A DNA stretch of 64,000 bases from Sorex araneus (taxonomy: Eukaryota; Chordata; Mammalia; Eulipotyphla; Soricidae): contig NC_073305.1 in the NCBI RefSeq assembly GCF_027595985.1, positions 151,530,423-151,594,422 of the forward strand. Reading direction: 5' to 3'. Numbering within the stretch: position 1 is the first letter of the stretch; the number at the start of each line of letters is the position of its first letter. Positions 11,357 to 21,473 of this stretch are shown here, piece by piece. The notes beneath the pieces were generated by a model. That model did not search any database and was not told the origin of the DNA. It worked only from the letters and a program-made list of their open reading frames with translations. A program made the translations under genes and the position numbers.

Positions 11357-12811
11357 TTTTATTTTTTTTATTTTAAAATTTAAATTTTATTGAATCACCA
11401 TGTGGAGGGTTACATAGTTCTCAGGATTATGTCAGTTATACAATATTCAAACACCCTTCCCTTCACCCGTGCCCATATTCCATCACCAACCACCCCATTA
11501 TACCTCCCGCCCCCTCCCGCCCCCCCAGTCCCCACCCTTGTAAGTGATAAGTTTCACTTCCTTTACGCTTTATCTTGGTTACAGTCCATGTTTCAACACA
11601 TAACTCACTATTGTTGCTAGGGTTTCCCCCCAAAAAAGAAAAGACAGTCCCACTGTCAAGGAAGCATTTGATGGCTCTCCATTGCTGAGAATGTAGAGAT
11701 ATTAAGTCCCGCTGTTTGTTACATAACTTTTCTATTTTTCCCCCCTCGTCCCGCGCCACCGAGATCACGCCTGTTTAGTAATCACCACGCTGCCTGACAA
11801 AGGGAAAACAAACCAAAAAAGATGGTTACTTCCCGTCATCAGCTGGCGTGGGTCTCTGGCTTAGTTGATAGTCTGGTAGAATGTCTGCAAGCAGTTTCTG
11901 GAACCAAAAGTAATACACTGGTATCGGCCCCGGCTCGAGATTCCACCAGCGTCCCACTGTTCCAAGTACATAATAATTTATTCCCTTGTATCCCATTCCC
12001 ACGCCACCAGGTCCGTGTCAGCTTAATGGACATCATACTATGGTTAACGCCACGCCGCGTTTCTTCCCGAGAAAGAAAGATATTTCTTCTCAGCCGGCAT
12101 GGGGATATGGCTTAGTTCAGTCTATAGAGATAGCTACCACTTTGGTAGCCTTCAATATTTCAGCAAAAGGCTTACTATTCTTGTTAGGATTTCCCACCAA
12201 AGTCCGACACGTTAAAAAGGAACCATTTCATATTGGTGATGATTAAATGACAATAGGTTGTGCGGCCATGGCAGCGGCCTCGCAGCTTTGAATTTCTGTA
12301 TAAAGTCCAGGGAAAGTACAGCCAGAAATTACACGTCACTACAAACTTTAACCCTATTATGGTCCCCCCAAAGTCCAACCCATTACAAAGGAACCATTTC
12401 ATATTGCTGATGATTAGATGACATTAGGCTGCCGCGGCCGCGCGGTTTTGGGTTTCTATATAAAGTCCAGGGAAAATTCTGCCTAAAATTCTATCGCTAC
12501 AATCTTTTACCCTTCAACAAAAAACTCAGTACTATTGTTTGGAGTTTCCCCCCACGGTAAGCCCTGCCAAAAAGGAACATTTACGCTTTGCTGACAATCA
12601 AGAGATATTAGGTCGCGCGGCTGCAATAGCAGCCGCGGTTTGGGATTTGTATATGAAGTCCAGGGAAAATTCTTTTGGTAATCGCATCACTCACTGGCAG
12701 CGCCTGGGCCAGAAGCTCGGAGCACACAGTTTGGAGGCATTTTGGGGGCGCCGCTCGTGTCCAAAGTGGTTCAGTTGCCTCCGGGGTCGATCTCGCGCAG
12801 GGTCGGAAAGG
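11357..12811 (-). mobile_element. Chimeric retroposon with triplicated head unit
   Basis: The 13-bp duplication tggtacgctttta (11344-11356 and 12812-12824) defines a complete insertion. Read on minus: a unique GC-rich 5' end (12811-12670), three tandem units each with 'tccctggactt' followed by a TATA-like and GC-rich stretch, a ~600-bp core shared with the copy at 47785-49235, the 3' module and an A-rich tail. The units start near 12667, 12473 and 12313, giving periods of about 194 and 160 bp. No L1 ORF is present. An antisense frame in the core (11822-12246) is shared with the other copy. Confidence 0.78.
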
Positions 12812-12827
12812 TGGTACGCTTTTAAAT

Positions 12828-13052
12828 TTATTTATTTATTTTGCTTTTTTGGTCACACCCAGTGATGCTCAGGGATTACTCCTAGCTCTGCACTCAGGAG
12901 TTTCTCCTGGTGATGTTTGGGATCCATTTGGAATGCCAAGGATTTAACTTAGGAACTTGGGTCAGGATTGAACCTGAGTCAAGATTGAACCTGGGTCAGC
13001 TGCCAGCTTGCAAGGCAAGCATCCTCCGCTCTGTGCTATTGCTCTGGACCCC
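12828..13052 (-). mobile_element. Type I SINE with duplicated B-box region
   Basis: The tail complement ('tatttattttgcttttttgg') directly abuts the chimeric retroposon. A 17-bp tandem duplication of the B-box region, gattgaacctgagtcaa, sits at 12966-12982 and 12983-12999. Confidence 0.8.
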
Positions 13053-14598
13053 GACATCTCTCTTCTTTGCCCTTCCCCCAGTACTGCCCAGTGCCCAAGG
13101 TGCCATACAAAAAAAGGTACTCTTGGCAATTGCTCCACACAGCCACTGAGCATATACCATGAGACAGCCAGGAAGCACTTTTCAAGACATTTGATTGTAT
13201 GAAGATCATCACTCTTCTATTTTTTTTACAAATTGAATTCCCTACACAAACAACCAACCACACTTCCATAAAACTTCAGACTCCATCTGGCAATCCGAGC
13301 ATTATGTATAGATTTAGAGCCCCAAAGTGAAGGATATTGTCAGATTTGAACCTTCCCCAGATGAACTGGAACTCGAAGCACAATTAGAGACAGGAGTAGC
13401 ACATGCTGACCTGTGGTGTTCATTCTAAATGGATGACACATGAACTTCAAAGAGCGTTTGACAATGCAGTACATTAAAGAATTTAAGTCAGGGGTGACTG
13501 GAATTGAAAGACAAAACAAACATTTCCATTTGCTAGGTAGGGAGTGAACCAATTGCAGGGAGCTGCCCTCATTAGACTCAGGCCTGGAGTAAAAAGTGCA
13601 GTGAACATGCAGAGCTCATTACTGGGCTGCCTAGTAAAGTGGACAAAAAGCATATTTCTGAAATGATGTTTATTACCATATCGTGTATTCTCTTAAGAGG
13701 CTGAACAGCTGCTGTCTAACCACTGTCTTAATGGAAAGCAAATTTAGGATTTGGACGTTTTAGGTGGTGTCAGACATTGAGGTACTGGCAGGGAGAGTTT
13801 CCTTCCTTTCTGTCATTTTTTTAAATTTTTCAAAGATTTTAATGAATTATTGATCTAGTTATTTAATAGTATAAGTATATAAGCCTCAGATACAGCAACT
13901 ATAAAAAATATTAGCATTTATGCATAGATGAAAATTTTCCCTTTGCTCAAAAACTAAATCTGATTGCTTTCATGCATTCTTCTCAAGAGGAATACTGTTA
14001 GATTCATGGAAAAAGGAAAGGGAAATCAATTTTTCTTCACAAAATAAGTCCCTATAGTTCACTGACTTTTGGTAGACACTTTATGTAAACTCACTGAAAC
14101 AACACATCATCTCTAAATAAAATCTTTACAGCTCATTTTCTCATCTTGTCAATATACTAAAGAGGGTGAACACACCACTCCTCTCCATTCTCTACAATAT
14201 GCAACAAAAATACTGTGATACAAACTCAAAATAGACACACACACAGTCATAAGTCACAACAGAAAAGTAGTATCGTAGCAAGTGAGTATGAGGGCCAAAT
14301 CATGCTTGGCTGCCTATGGAAAACAGCACAACTTCTCTGAAAGGATAATTGCAGTATTGGGGAGAGCATAAAAAGCTCCCTAATTCCCCCCTTATTGACA
14401 CAATGCCACCAGATCAGTAGTGGGAGAAGGGCAGTGTGGGACTCTCAAATGTGTTAAATCACAGAATTTCAACTTGCATCTTAAGCTGAAAACAATGCTC
14501 CATGTTTCCACAAAGATATTAACATTAATTTCTTTCATTTTCAGATGAAGAATTAAAATCTTTACTCCCAGCATTAATCTTGCAGAATTTAATTTATA
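13053..14598. other. Unique sequence, no gene recognised
   Basis: Frames are short and alternate between strands. A (CA)n fragment lies near 14235. Nothing matched a repeat I know. Confidence 0.5.
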
Positions 14599-14769
14599 TG
14601 GGTGCCAGAGAGATAGTAAAGCAGATAGAGAATTTTCCTTGCACATGTCCAACCGAGTTTGATCCTTGGCACCCTATATGGTCCCCTGGGTCCACCAGGA
14701 ATGATCACTGAGCTGAGCCAGGCACAAGCTCTGTACACAGCCAGATGTGCACATACTCCCCCCAAAACA
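14599..14769 (+). mobile_element. Type I SINE, diverged
   Basis: 'gggtgccagagagatagtaa', 'gagtttgatccttggcac' and 'ctatatggtcccctgggt' mark head and body. Confidence 0.7.
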
Positions 14770-14948
14770 GCATTGACCAGGAGGAGAGATAGTTCAAGTG
14801 GCTGAGAGCTTGCTTTTCATGTGGGAGGCCTGGGTTGAACCCCTGCACCACTGGGTTGAACCCCTGCACCACGTGGTCCACTGAGCACTGCTGAGAAGAT
14901 CCACAGCACAGAGCCAGGAGTAACTCCTGAGCACCACAGGACATAGGG
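14770..14948 (+). mobile_element. Type I SINE with 21-bp B-box duplication
   Basis: The head is decayed ('aggaggagagatagttcaag'), the body intact ('gagccaggagtaactcctga'). The 21-bp segment starting ctgggttgaacccctgc is exactly repeated at 14830-14850 and 14851-14871, covering the B box. Its tail passes into the purine microsatellite. Confidence 0.75.
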
Positions 14949-15641
14949 AAGGAAGGAAGGAAGGAAGGAAGGAAGGAAGGAAGGAAGGAAGGAAGGAAGG
15001 AAGGAAGGAAGGAAGGAAGGAAGGAAGGAAGGAAGGGAGGGAGGGAGGGAGGGAGGGAGGGAGGGAGGAAGGAAGGAAAGAAGGAAGAAAGGAAGGGAGG
15101 GAGGGAGGGAGGAAGGAAGGGAGGGAGGGAGGGAGGGAGGGAGGGAGGGAGGAAGGAAAGAAGGAAGGAAGGAAGGAAGGAAGGAAGGAAGGAAGGAAGG
15201 AAGGAAGGAAGGAAGGAAGGAAGGAAGGAAGGAAGGAAGGAAGGGAGGGAGGGAGGGAGGGAGGGAGGGAGGAAGGAAAGAAGGAAGGAAGGAAGGAAGG
15301 AAGGAAGGAAGGAAGGAAGGAAGGAAGGAAGGAAGGAAGGAAGGAAGGGAGGGAGGGAGGGAGGGAGGGAGGGAGGGAGGAAGGGAGGAAGGAAGGAAGG
15401 AAGGAAGGAAGGAAGGAAGGAAGGAAGGAAGGAAGGAAGGGAGGGAGGGAGGAAGGAAGGGAGGGAGGGAGGGAGGGAGGAAGAGAGGGAGGGAGGGAGG
15501 AAGGGAGGGAGGGAGGGAGGTAGAGGGAGGGGGAGGGAAGGGAGGGAGGGGGGTAGGGAGAAGGAGGGGGATGGGGAGGGGAGAGAGGGAGGGAAGGAGT
15601 AAGGAGGGAAGGGAGGAAGGAAGGAAGGGAGGGAGGAAGGA
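14949..15641. repeat. Purine microsatellite (GGAA)n/(GGGA)n
   Basis: About 690 bp of almost pure purine on the plus strand, alternating GGAA and GGGA blocks with AAAG interruptions. It begins where a SINE tail ends, suggesting expansion from a purine-rich SINE tail. Higher-order alternation of GGAA and GGGA blocks repeats about every 100-120 bp. Confidence 0.97.
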
Positions 15642-15782
15642 AGTCAGAGATATAGTACAGAGGGTAAGGTTGCCTTAATTTTAGCTGACCTGGGTTTGAT
15701 CCCCAGCATCACACAAAGTTCTCCAAGTACCACCAGAGCCAAGGGTATGCCCTAACCACAGTCAGTTATGACCCAAACACCA
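15642..15782 (+). mobile_element. Old type I SINE
   Basis: 'agtcagagatatagtacaga', 'gggtttgatccccagcatca' and 'cagtcagttatgacccaaac' mark a diverged copy at the end of the microsatellite. Confidence 0.65.
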
Positions 15783-17127
15783 AAGATAGCTTCTTCAACA
15801 AATAGTGTTGGGAAGCCTGGACAAGGACATATTGGGGAAAATGAAGCTAGACCCACATCTCACACCTTACAGAAAAGTCAATTCAAAGAGGATCAAAGAC
15901 ATTGCGATTATACCAGGCTTCACAAAGAGTGCATTAAAGAAAATATTGGCAGAACACTCTGATGTTTGGACTCAAAGGTGCATTTAACCATCTTATTCCA
16001 TTGACAAAGACAGCAAAAATTTTTAAAAAATGGGACTACATCAAATTTAAGAGTTTCTATTTGGCAAAAGCAACACAGGGTAAATCTAAAAGACACCCAA
16101 CATAATGGAAAAAAATTTGCACTCAACATATCAGATAAAGGGTTAATAGTAACATCCAGGGTATATTAAGAGCTCACAAAGAACAAAAACAAAAATACCA
16201 AAACCCTATCCCAAAATGAGGAGAAAAACTGAACAGGCTCTTCTCTGATAAAAGTGGAAGGATGAGAAAGTGCTCAGCATGACTTATTATCAGAGAAGTC
16301 TAAATCAGGATGACAATGAGATATTATGACACCAGTGAAAATGGCACATATATTTTAAAAAACAATAGTAAGAGAAACCTGTAACCTATCTTGTTGGACT
16401 CCTCCTGTGGTGAAAAAGGAACTCTCTTCCATGGTTGGTGGGAATGTTGTCTGATAACATTATGGAAAACAGTATAGAGATTTCTCAAAAATGTAAGAAT
16501 GAAGTAGTCATATGACTCAGCAAGTTCACTTCTTTGTCTCTAATCCCAGAACACAAAACATTTATTCAAAAGGATATGTGCACACCATTATTTATTGTAG
16601 CACTTAGTAAAGGGCATGGAATCAACCTAGGTGTCCAATGGTGGATGAGCAGATAATGAAGTTTTAATATAAATGACTGCAATGGAATACTATGCAGTTT
16701 CAAGGAAGGGTGAAATAATGCAATTCACCACAACTTGGGTGGAATTGGAGGATAGCATGTTAAGTGACATAAGTCAGAAGAAGAAAGGCAAATACCGGGT
16801 GATCTCACTTATCTGGGGTATATTGACAAAGTAATGCGATTTTATTAATGGGGAACACCTAGATTACCCTTGATCCTGAATTATAGAATTGAGAAGTATT
16901 GGAAAGGAAAGAAATCAAGGTCGAAGTAAGATGTGTAGGATGGGAGTTAACAACCAAATAAACAATGTACCTACCATGGATGCAGAATTGGGGAGTGGGA
17001 AGGAAACTGGGGGCTTTGAAGGAGGGGAGTTGAGAGTGGTGATGGAATTAGTGTTGGAATTAATGCCTGAACTCAACTATGAATAATTTTGTAAAACATA
17101 GTGCCAAAATAAAAATATTTTAAAGGA
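15783..17127 (+). mobile_element. Older L1, 5'-truncated
   Basis: Ordered L1 ORF2 features: 'cttcaacaaatagtgttggg', 'tctaaaagacacccaacata', 'caatggaatactatgcagtt', 'ggtgatctcacttatctggg'. The 3' end has a different UTR from the young L1s here ('aacatagtgccaaaataaaa'), so it belongs to an older subfamily. All frames are broken. Confidence 0.85.
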
Positions 17128-17171
17128 TTTTATTGCTGAAGAAGGATAATTTACTTTTGACCTTGTATTTA

Positions 17172-17312
17172 GGGCCAGAAAGATAGTACAGAGGTTAAGA
17201 AACTTGTGTCACAGGTGGTTAACCAGATCTCCATATAGCCCTCTGAACACTTCTAGGAGTGACCTGTGAGCACAGAGGCAAAAGCAAGCCCTCAATACTG
17301 ACAGGTGTGAAA
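17172..17312 (+). mobile_element. Old type I SINE
   Basis: 'tagggccagaaagatagtac' and 'ctccatatagccctctgaac' remain; the B box is mostly lost. Confidence 0.55.
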
Positions 17313-18221
17313 GAGCGTTTACCATATAATCCTAGTATTATCTAAAGAAAAAAAATTCTCTAAAAGAAACTCAATACTTTAACACAGAATAAGTCTATGT
17401 TACTACAGACTGTGGTGGCTACCATCAAAGTGATAGTGTTTGTGACTAACTGGGTATTATGATATGCTTAAAAGTGAGTGGTCCTACATAGAGGAGGAGT
17501 TTTTTAGATTCATCCTGTTTCCTGATTTCTGATGATTGGTTCTCATTGTCCAACTGCAAAGATTTGGACCATCCCAATTACGTTTGGTACAAGAGGCTGA
17601 GCACATCTGCAGCACAGAAGTGAACACTGCGGACCTCAAAGGAAAAACCATCCACATGAAATCCATGATGTGTGTTTTTAACGTCAAGTGCAATCAATTT
17701 TCAAATGGGTCCTTGGGTTTTAGAAATATTCACCCAGGGCTTTCACTAGCGATTGTCTGAGTGATGATTTCAGCTTGCTCATCAAGGGCAGCTGTCCCTG
17801 CCATCCACTCCAGAAAAACCTGACACCCATCACAATCTGCTCTTTTCTCCTGGGCATGGCTACCAGTCTATATTTGTTTGTGATCGTCTCCCAAAATAGC
17901 AGGTTCTGGAAGAGATGATGATTGTGAGCAATAGCATATTACTTGACACCAGGATCATTATTTCCCTTAATTGCCTTTTGAAAATATACACATTTTAGGT
18001 AGGAAGTCTTAATCATAATACAAGATTTAGACATCTCTCTCTTCTATAATCGCTCATTTTCTATAAAAAATAATGGAGTTTCATTAATATTTCACTTGTC
18101 TGTTCTATATGTTTTTGAATGTAGAGATATCTGAAATGTACTCTCATCATTCTGAAATTCAGAAATGGTTTACCTCCTCAATTCAGGAACATGCAGCATC
18201 ATTTCATTTACATGCGAACAT
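17313..18221. other. Unique sequence, possible decayed coding fragment
   Basis: No known repeat. The minus strand at 17480-17860 has adjacent frames that read like broken coding sequence (AALDEQAEIITQTIASESPG, then KPKDPFEN, then HGFHVDGFSFEVR in a shifted frame). An overlapping plus-strand frame at 17536-17760 is also open, so coding origin is not established and I recognise no protein family. Confidence 0.25.
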
Positions 18222-18390
18222 ATTTTTTGGTTTTTGGGGTGCCATACCCAGCCATGTTTGGGGCTTACTTCTGGTTATGCACTCAGGCTTGGAGGACTCT
18301 ATGGAGTCCTGTGGATCAAACTGAGGTCAAGGCCATGAGCGAGATGTGTGCTTTACCATTGTCCTATGGCTCAAGTCCCTACACGTGAAC
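18222..18390 (-). mobile_element. Type I SINE, diverged
   Basis: Tail complement 'tttttggtttttggggtgcc' at the left, head complement 'ttgtcctatggctcaagtcc' at the right. Confidence 0.7.
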
Positions 18391-18559
18391 ATTCACTATT
18401 ATTACACTAAATTATCTTTCCCTCAAAGTTGTTTTAAATAGGTTTTCATTCCTTTGTGAACATGCAGTCAAGACAAGAGTTTGACTTTAACTAGAAATCA
18501 GTTATTTAAATCCATGATTTAGGTATGTGTGGTGAAGTGATAGACTCTCCTTCTGACCA

Positions 18560-18728
18560 GTTTTTGTTGTTGCTCTTTGTTTATTTTGCCATCCCTGGCA
18601 GTACTCAGGGTTTACCCTCAGATATTTTCTCACGGTGAGCTGAGGGCTTTGTGCTGTACCAGGAATCAACTCAGTATTGTCCACATGCAAAGGAAGCACC
18701 TTAATCCCTTACTTTCTCTCAGACCTGG
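18560..18728 (-). mobile_element. Old type I SINE
   Basis: 'ttttgccatccctggcagta', 'gctgtaccaggaatcaactc' and 'tactttctctcagacctgg' retain order and spacing. Confidence 0.6.
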
Positions 18729-18979
18729 AAAAAACTCTCTGAAGCTAGTTTCTTAGTCCTAAGGTGCCTCCTGGGAAATAACACTGCCTGGGAGAACAAG
18801 CAGAAGTGTTGTGGGAAGAGAGGGAAGGTTCTGACATGTCTGTTACTCTAGTTTCATACCAGCCCAGCACCTACTCTCCTCAACCCAGGAGCAAGAGGAT
18901 TATGCCTTAAGGAAGGAAGTTCTTTCTTAAGAGCTCTGTAAGGGCCAGAGGCCACAAGCACATTGGTGACATAGGTATA
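18729..18979. other. Unique sequence
   Basis: Nothing recognised. Confidence 0.4.
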
Positions 18980-19198
18980 TATTTAAACTACATAACCAAC
19001 AATGTTGCAAGCATGAGATACAGACTCCAACAGCCAAACTTCAAAGTGTACCTGTCTAGGAGGCAAACTAGGAGGTGGAAGTAACCAGGAGACATTGGTT
19101 AAGGGAAGTTGACACTGGTCGAGTGCTTGGAACATTGTATTCCTGAAACTCAAGTATGAATAACCATAGTAAATTATGATGTAATAATTTAGTTTAAA
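18980..19198 (+). mobile_element. Old L1 3' end
   Basis: 'gggaagttgacactggtcga', 'ggaacattgtattcctgaaa' and 'ctcaagtatgaataacc' match the ordered 3' UTR blocks of shrew L1 copies elsewhere in the window, in decayed form. Confidence 0.55.
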
Positions 19199-19204
19199 AG
19201 TTTC

Positions 19205-19390
19205 ATGTTGGACTGGAGCTGGTACATCATAGGGCACTTCCCTTGCAAGTGGCTGACCAGGTTTGAGCCCTGGCTGCATATATGGTCCCCTAAGCCCTGC
19301 CAAGAGTGATACTTGAGCACAGAGCCAGGAGTAATCCCTTAACACCAACTGACTGTGAACGCCCCAAACCAAAAAAAAAAACCAAAACAA
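19205..19390 (+). mobile_element. Type I SINE
   Basis: 'ttggactggagctggtacat', 'caggtttgagccctggctgc' and 'atatggtcccctaagccctg', ending in an A-rich tail. Confidence 0.75.
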
Positions 19391-19534
19391 ATTAATGCAA
19401 TTTTTTTTAATTCACTGAAAAAATGTAAAGAGCTCTGTAAAACTTTGAACCTTATTTAGAGTTTTAGGACTCTAACTTATATCTTTAGAGTCCTCCACAA
19501 ACATAACAATATCTCCTTCACCCCCCGCCCACTC

Positions 19535-19725
19535 TATCATTGTTTTAAATTTTTTTTATAAAGTTGTTCACAATAATTTATCACATTCAATATTTCAACA
19601 CCAATCCCTCCACTGTTACACCTTCCCACAACCATTAGTTTGAATTTTCCCACCACCCAAGCCTGCCCCAAAGGCAGATGCTAAATAATTTCGTTTGTAT
19701 TGCTTGTTATGAATAATTGACTAAA
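19535..19725 (-). mobile_element. L1 3' end fragment, antisense
   Basis: 'cattcaatatttcaacacca', 'atccctccactgttacacc' and 'tcccaccacccaagcctgcc' are the complement of the L1 3' UTR blocks. Confidence 0.55.
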
Positions 19726-19881
19726 AATGATCCAAAAAGTCTTCCTTTGAGCAAAATGTGTGAAAATTGTTGTAGCACACTGGGAGCCATTAAGCCCCTG
19801 TATAAGAGATCACTAACATGTTGTTACAAGTTGAGCTTTATGTGCATATATATATATATTATATATATAATCAAAATTGGT

Positions 19882-20172
19882 TGTTTTGGAGCGATAGCAC
19901 AGCAGGTAGGGCATTTGCCTTGCATGCGGCCAACCCAGGTTCAATTTTTCTATCCCTCTCGGAGAACCCATCAAGATACCCTTGGGTAGCTTCGGGATAC
20001 TTGGAGAACCCGGGATACTCTCCAAGAATCCGGGATATGGCAGAGCCTGGCAAGCTACCCGTGGTGTATTTGATGTGCCAAAAACAGTAACAACAAGTCT
20101 CCCAATGGAGACGTTACTGGTGCCCGCTAGAGCAAATTGATGTGTAAGGGGACGACAGTGCTGTAGTGCTAC
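19882..20172 (+). mobile_element. Type II SINE with internal expansion
   Basis: Head 'ggagcgatagcacagcaggt', body ending 'acgacagtgctgtagtgcta' with no poly(A). About 40 extra bases at 19985-20035 come from a partial reiteration of the 'cgggatact' and 'ggagaaccc' motifs, lengthening the arm between head and body. Confidence 0.88.
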
Positions 20173-20945
20173 CCATCAAAAGTGGTTTGCTATTCTTGGT
20201 ATATCAGTGGCATAAAGTATGAGATGTTGCACAACCACTGCATGCTCAAGGAATTCTAATTTTTTTAAACAGCCACCCTATTATTATAAGTCACTCCTGA
20301 AGAGACAGATATTAGCAAGTAATATATATATATATATATATATATAGTCAGTAAAATCTGAGCTGTGATGCTATAACCCATCCATGCCCACAGATAAAAA
20401 GGCTGAAAAGACCTGTTTATACTGGCTGTTATTCTGGGTTAGGGTGTGGGAATTATCTGCCTGTACCTGGACAATTAAAGAAGTTGATCAATGAAAGAGG
20501 TAATAAGGGGAAAACACGACTCCACTTAAATTCAGCTGATCAGAAATGTAATTCAGAATTAAGGTTTCAAACTAGTACTAGTAATTAGAGATTAGTGATG
20601 TCCCCAACTGCATTGATTGGAAACTTAGTGCCACTATATGGCAAGTGTGTAGTTTCCCTATAAGTTTTTAAAGAGCTCTGTACAAAAGTGAGATAGAGCA
20701 CTATAAATAGGAATTAATACACAATAAAGCAAGATCATGCTCAAGATAAAGGTAATCTCATGGTAGGATTCTGGTACTCAGAAGTATTTAAAGTTCACTT
20801 TAAATTTCTATTTATTCTCAAGCCTCTAGCTTGATCAATAACACATCTCTAAGTATGACCTTTTACCCAAGGAGTTTATAAGAAAATCTAGTGGTCAGGG
20901 TAACCAAGTAGAATGGGAATCACAATTATTCTTGTTATTCCTACC
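20173..20945. other. Unique sequence with (TA)n
   Basis: A (TA)n tract lies at 20319-20346. No gene or other repeat recognised. Confidence 0.5.
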
Positions 20946-21140
20946 ATAGACTACCTTTGTTGAGACTCACTATATGACAGCACAATACCATGTGCTTCCC
21001 GTATTTATCTCATGTAATTCTCACCAAAAAATGCTAGGAAGCAAGTAGCAAAAGAACTGTCACGTTTGCAGTGCCACTGCTATTTTGTGTTGGGGCTCAG
21101 CATAAAGGATCCAGATGTTTGAGTCCAGAGCCTAGCCCAT
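20946..21140 (-). mobile_element. Ancient MIR SINE
   Basis: Order of MIR complement blocks: 'tgttgagactcactatatga', 'tatttatctcatgtaattct', 'ctaggaagcaagtag', then 'gtttgagtccagagcctagc'. These are characteristic of antisense MIR in any placental mammal. Confidence 0.7.
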
Positions 21141-21184
21141 ACTCATGGGAAAGAGCAAGAGATGGGAAGAGAGAAGCTTCAGCT

Positions 21185-21345
21185 TAAGGACCACTGCTAC
21201 TTCTTCCTAATGTCGAATGAGCAATGTAAACTTAACTTCTCCCATCTTAAGCAAGACTTCCCGAGAAAAACCACAGGGTTATTGTGAGGATCAAGCAAAT
21301 TATTGTAGTTCTCCCATCAAAAGTTAGAGTGCCTGAATGGATCAG
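21185..21345 (+). mobile_element. Ancient MIR SINE
   Basis: 'taaacttaacttctcccatc' followed by 'cagggttattgtgaggatca' matches the MIR core-to-tail order. Confidence 0.6.
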
Positions 21346-21473
21346 GAAAGAAAATTCATTGTACACTTCCTTATAAACTGCAAAAAGAGTACTTCATATA
21401 GAGTAGACCCTAAGGAAATTTTGTTAACATTAACTTAATAGGAATTTAGTTTAATCAAAAATTACATTGCATA

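Noticed and set aside
15783-17127. Regular-looking repeats considered for a CRISPR or satellite array
   Set aside because: No direct repeats with unique spacers exist; the interval is an old L1.
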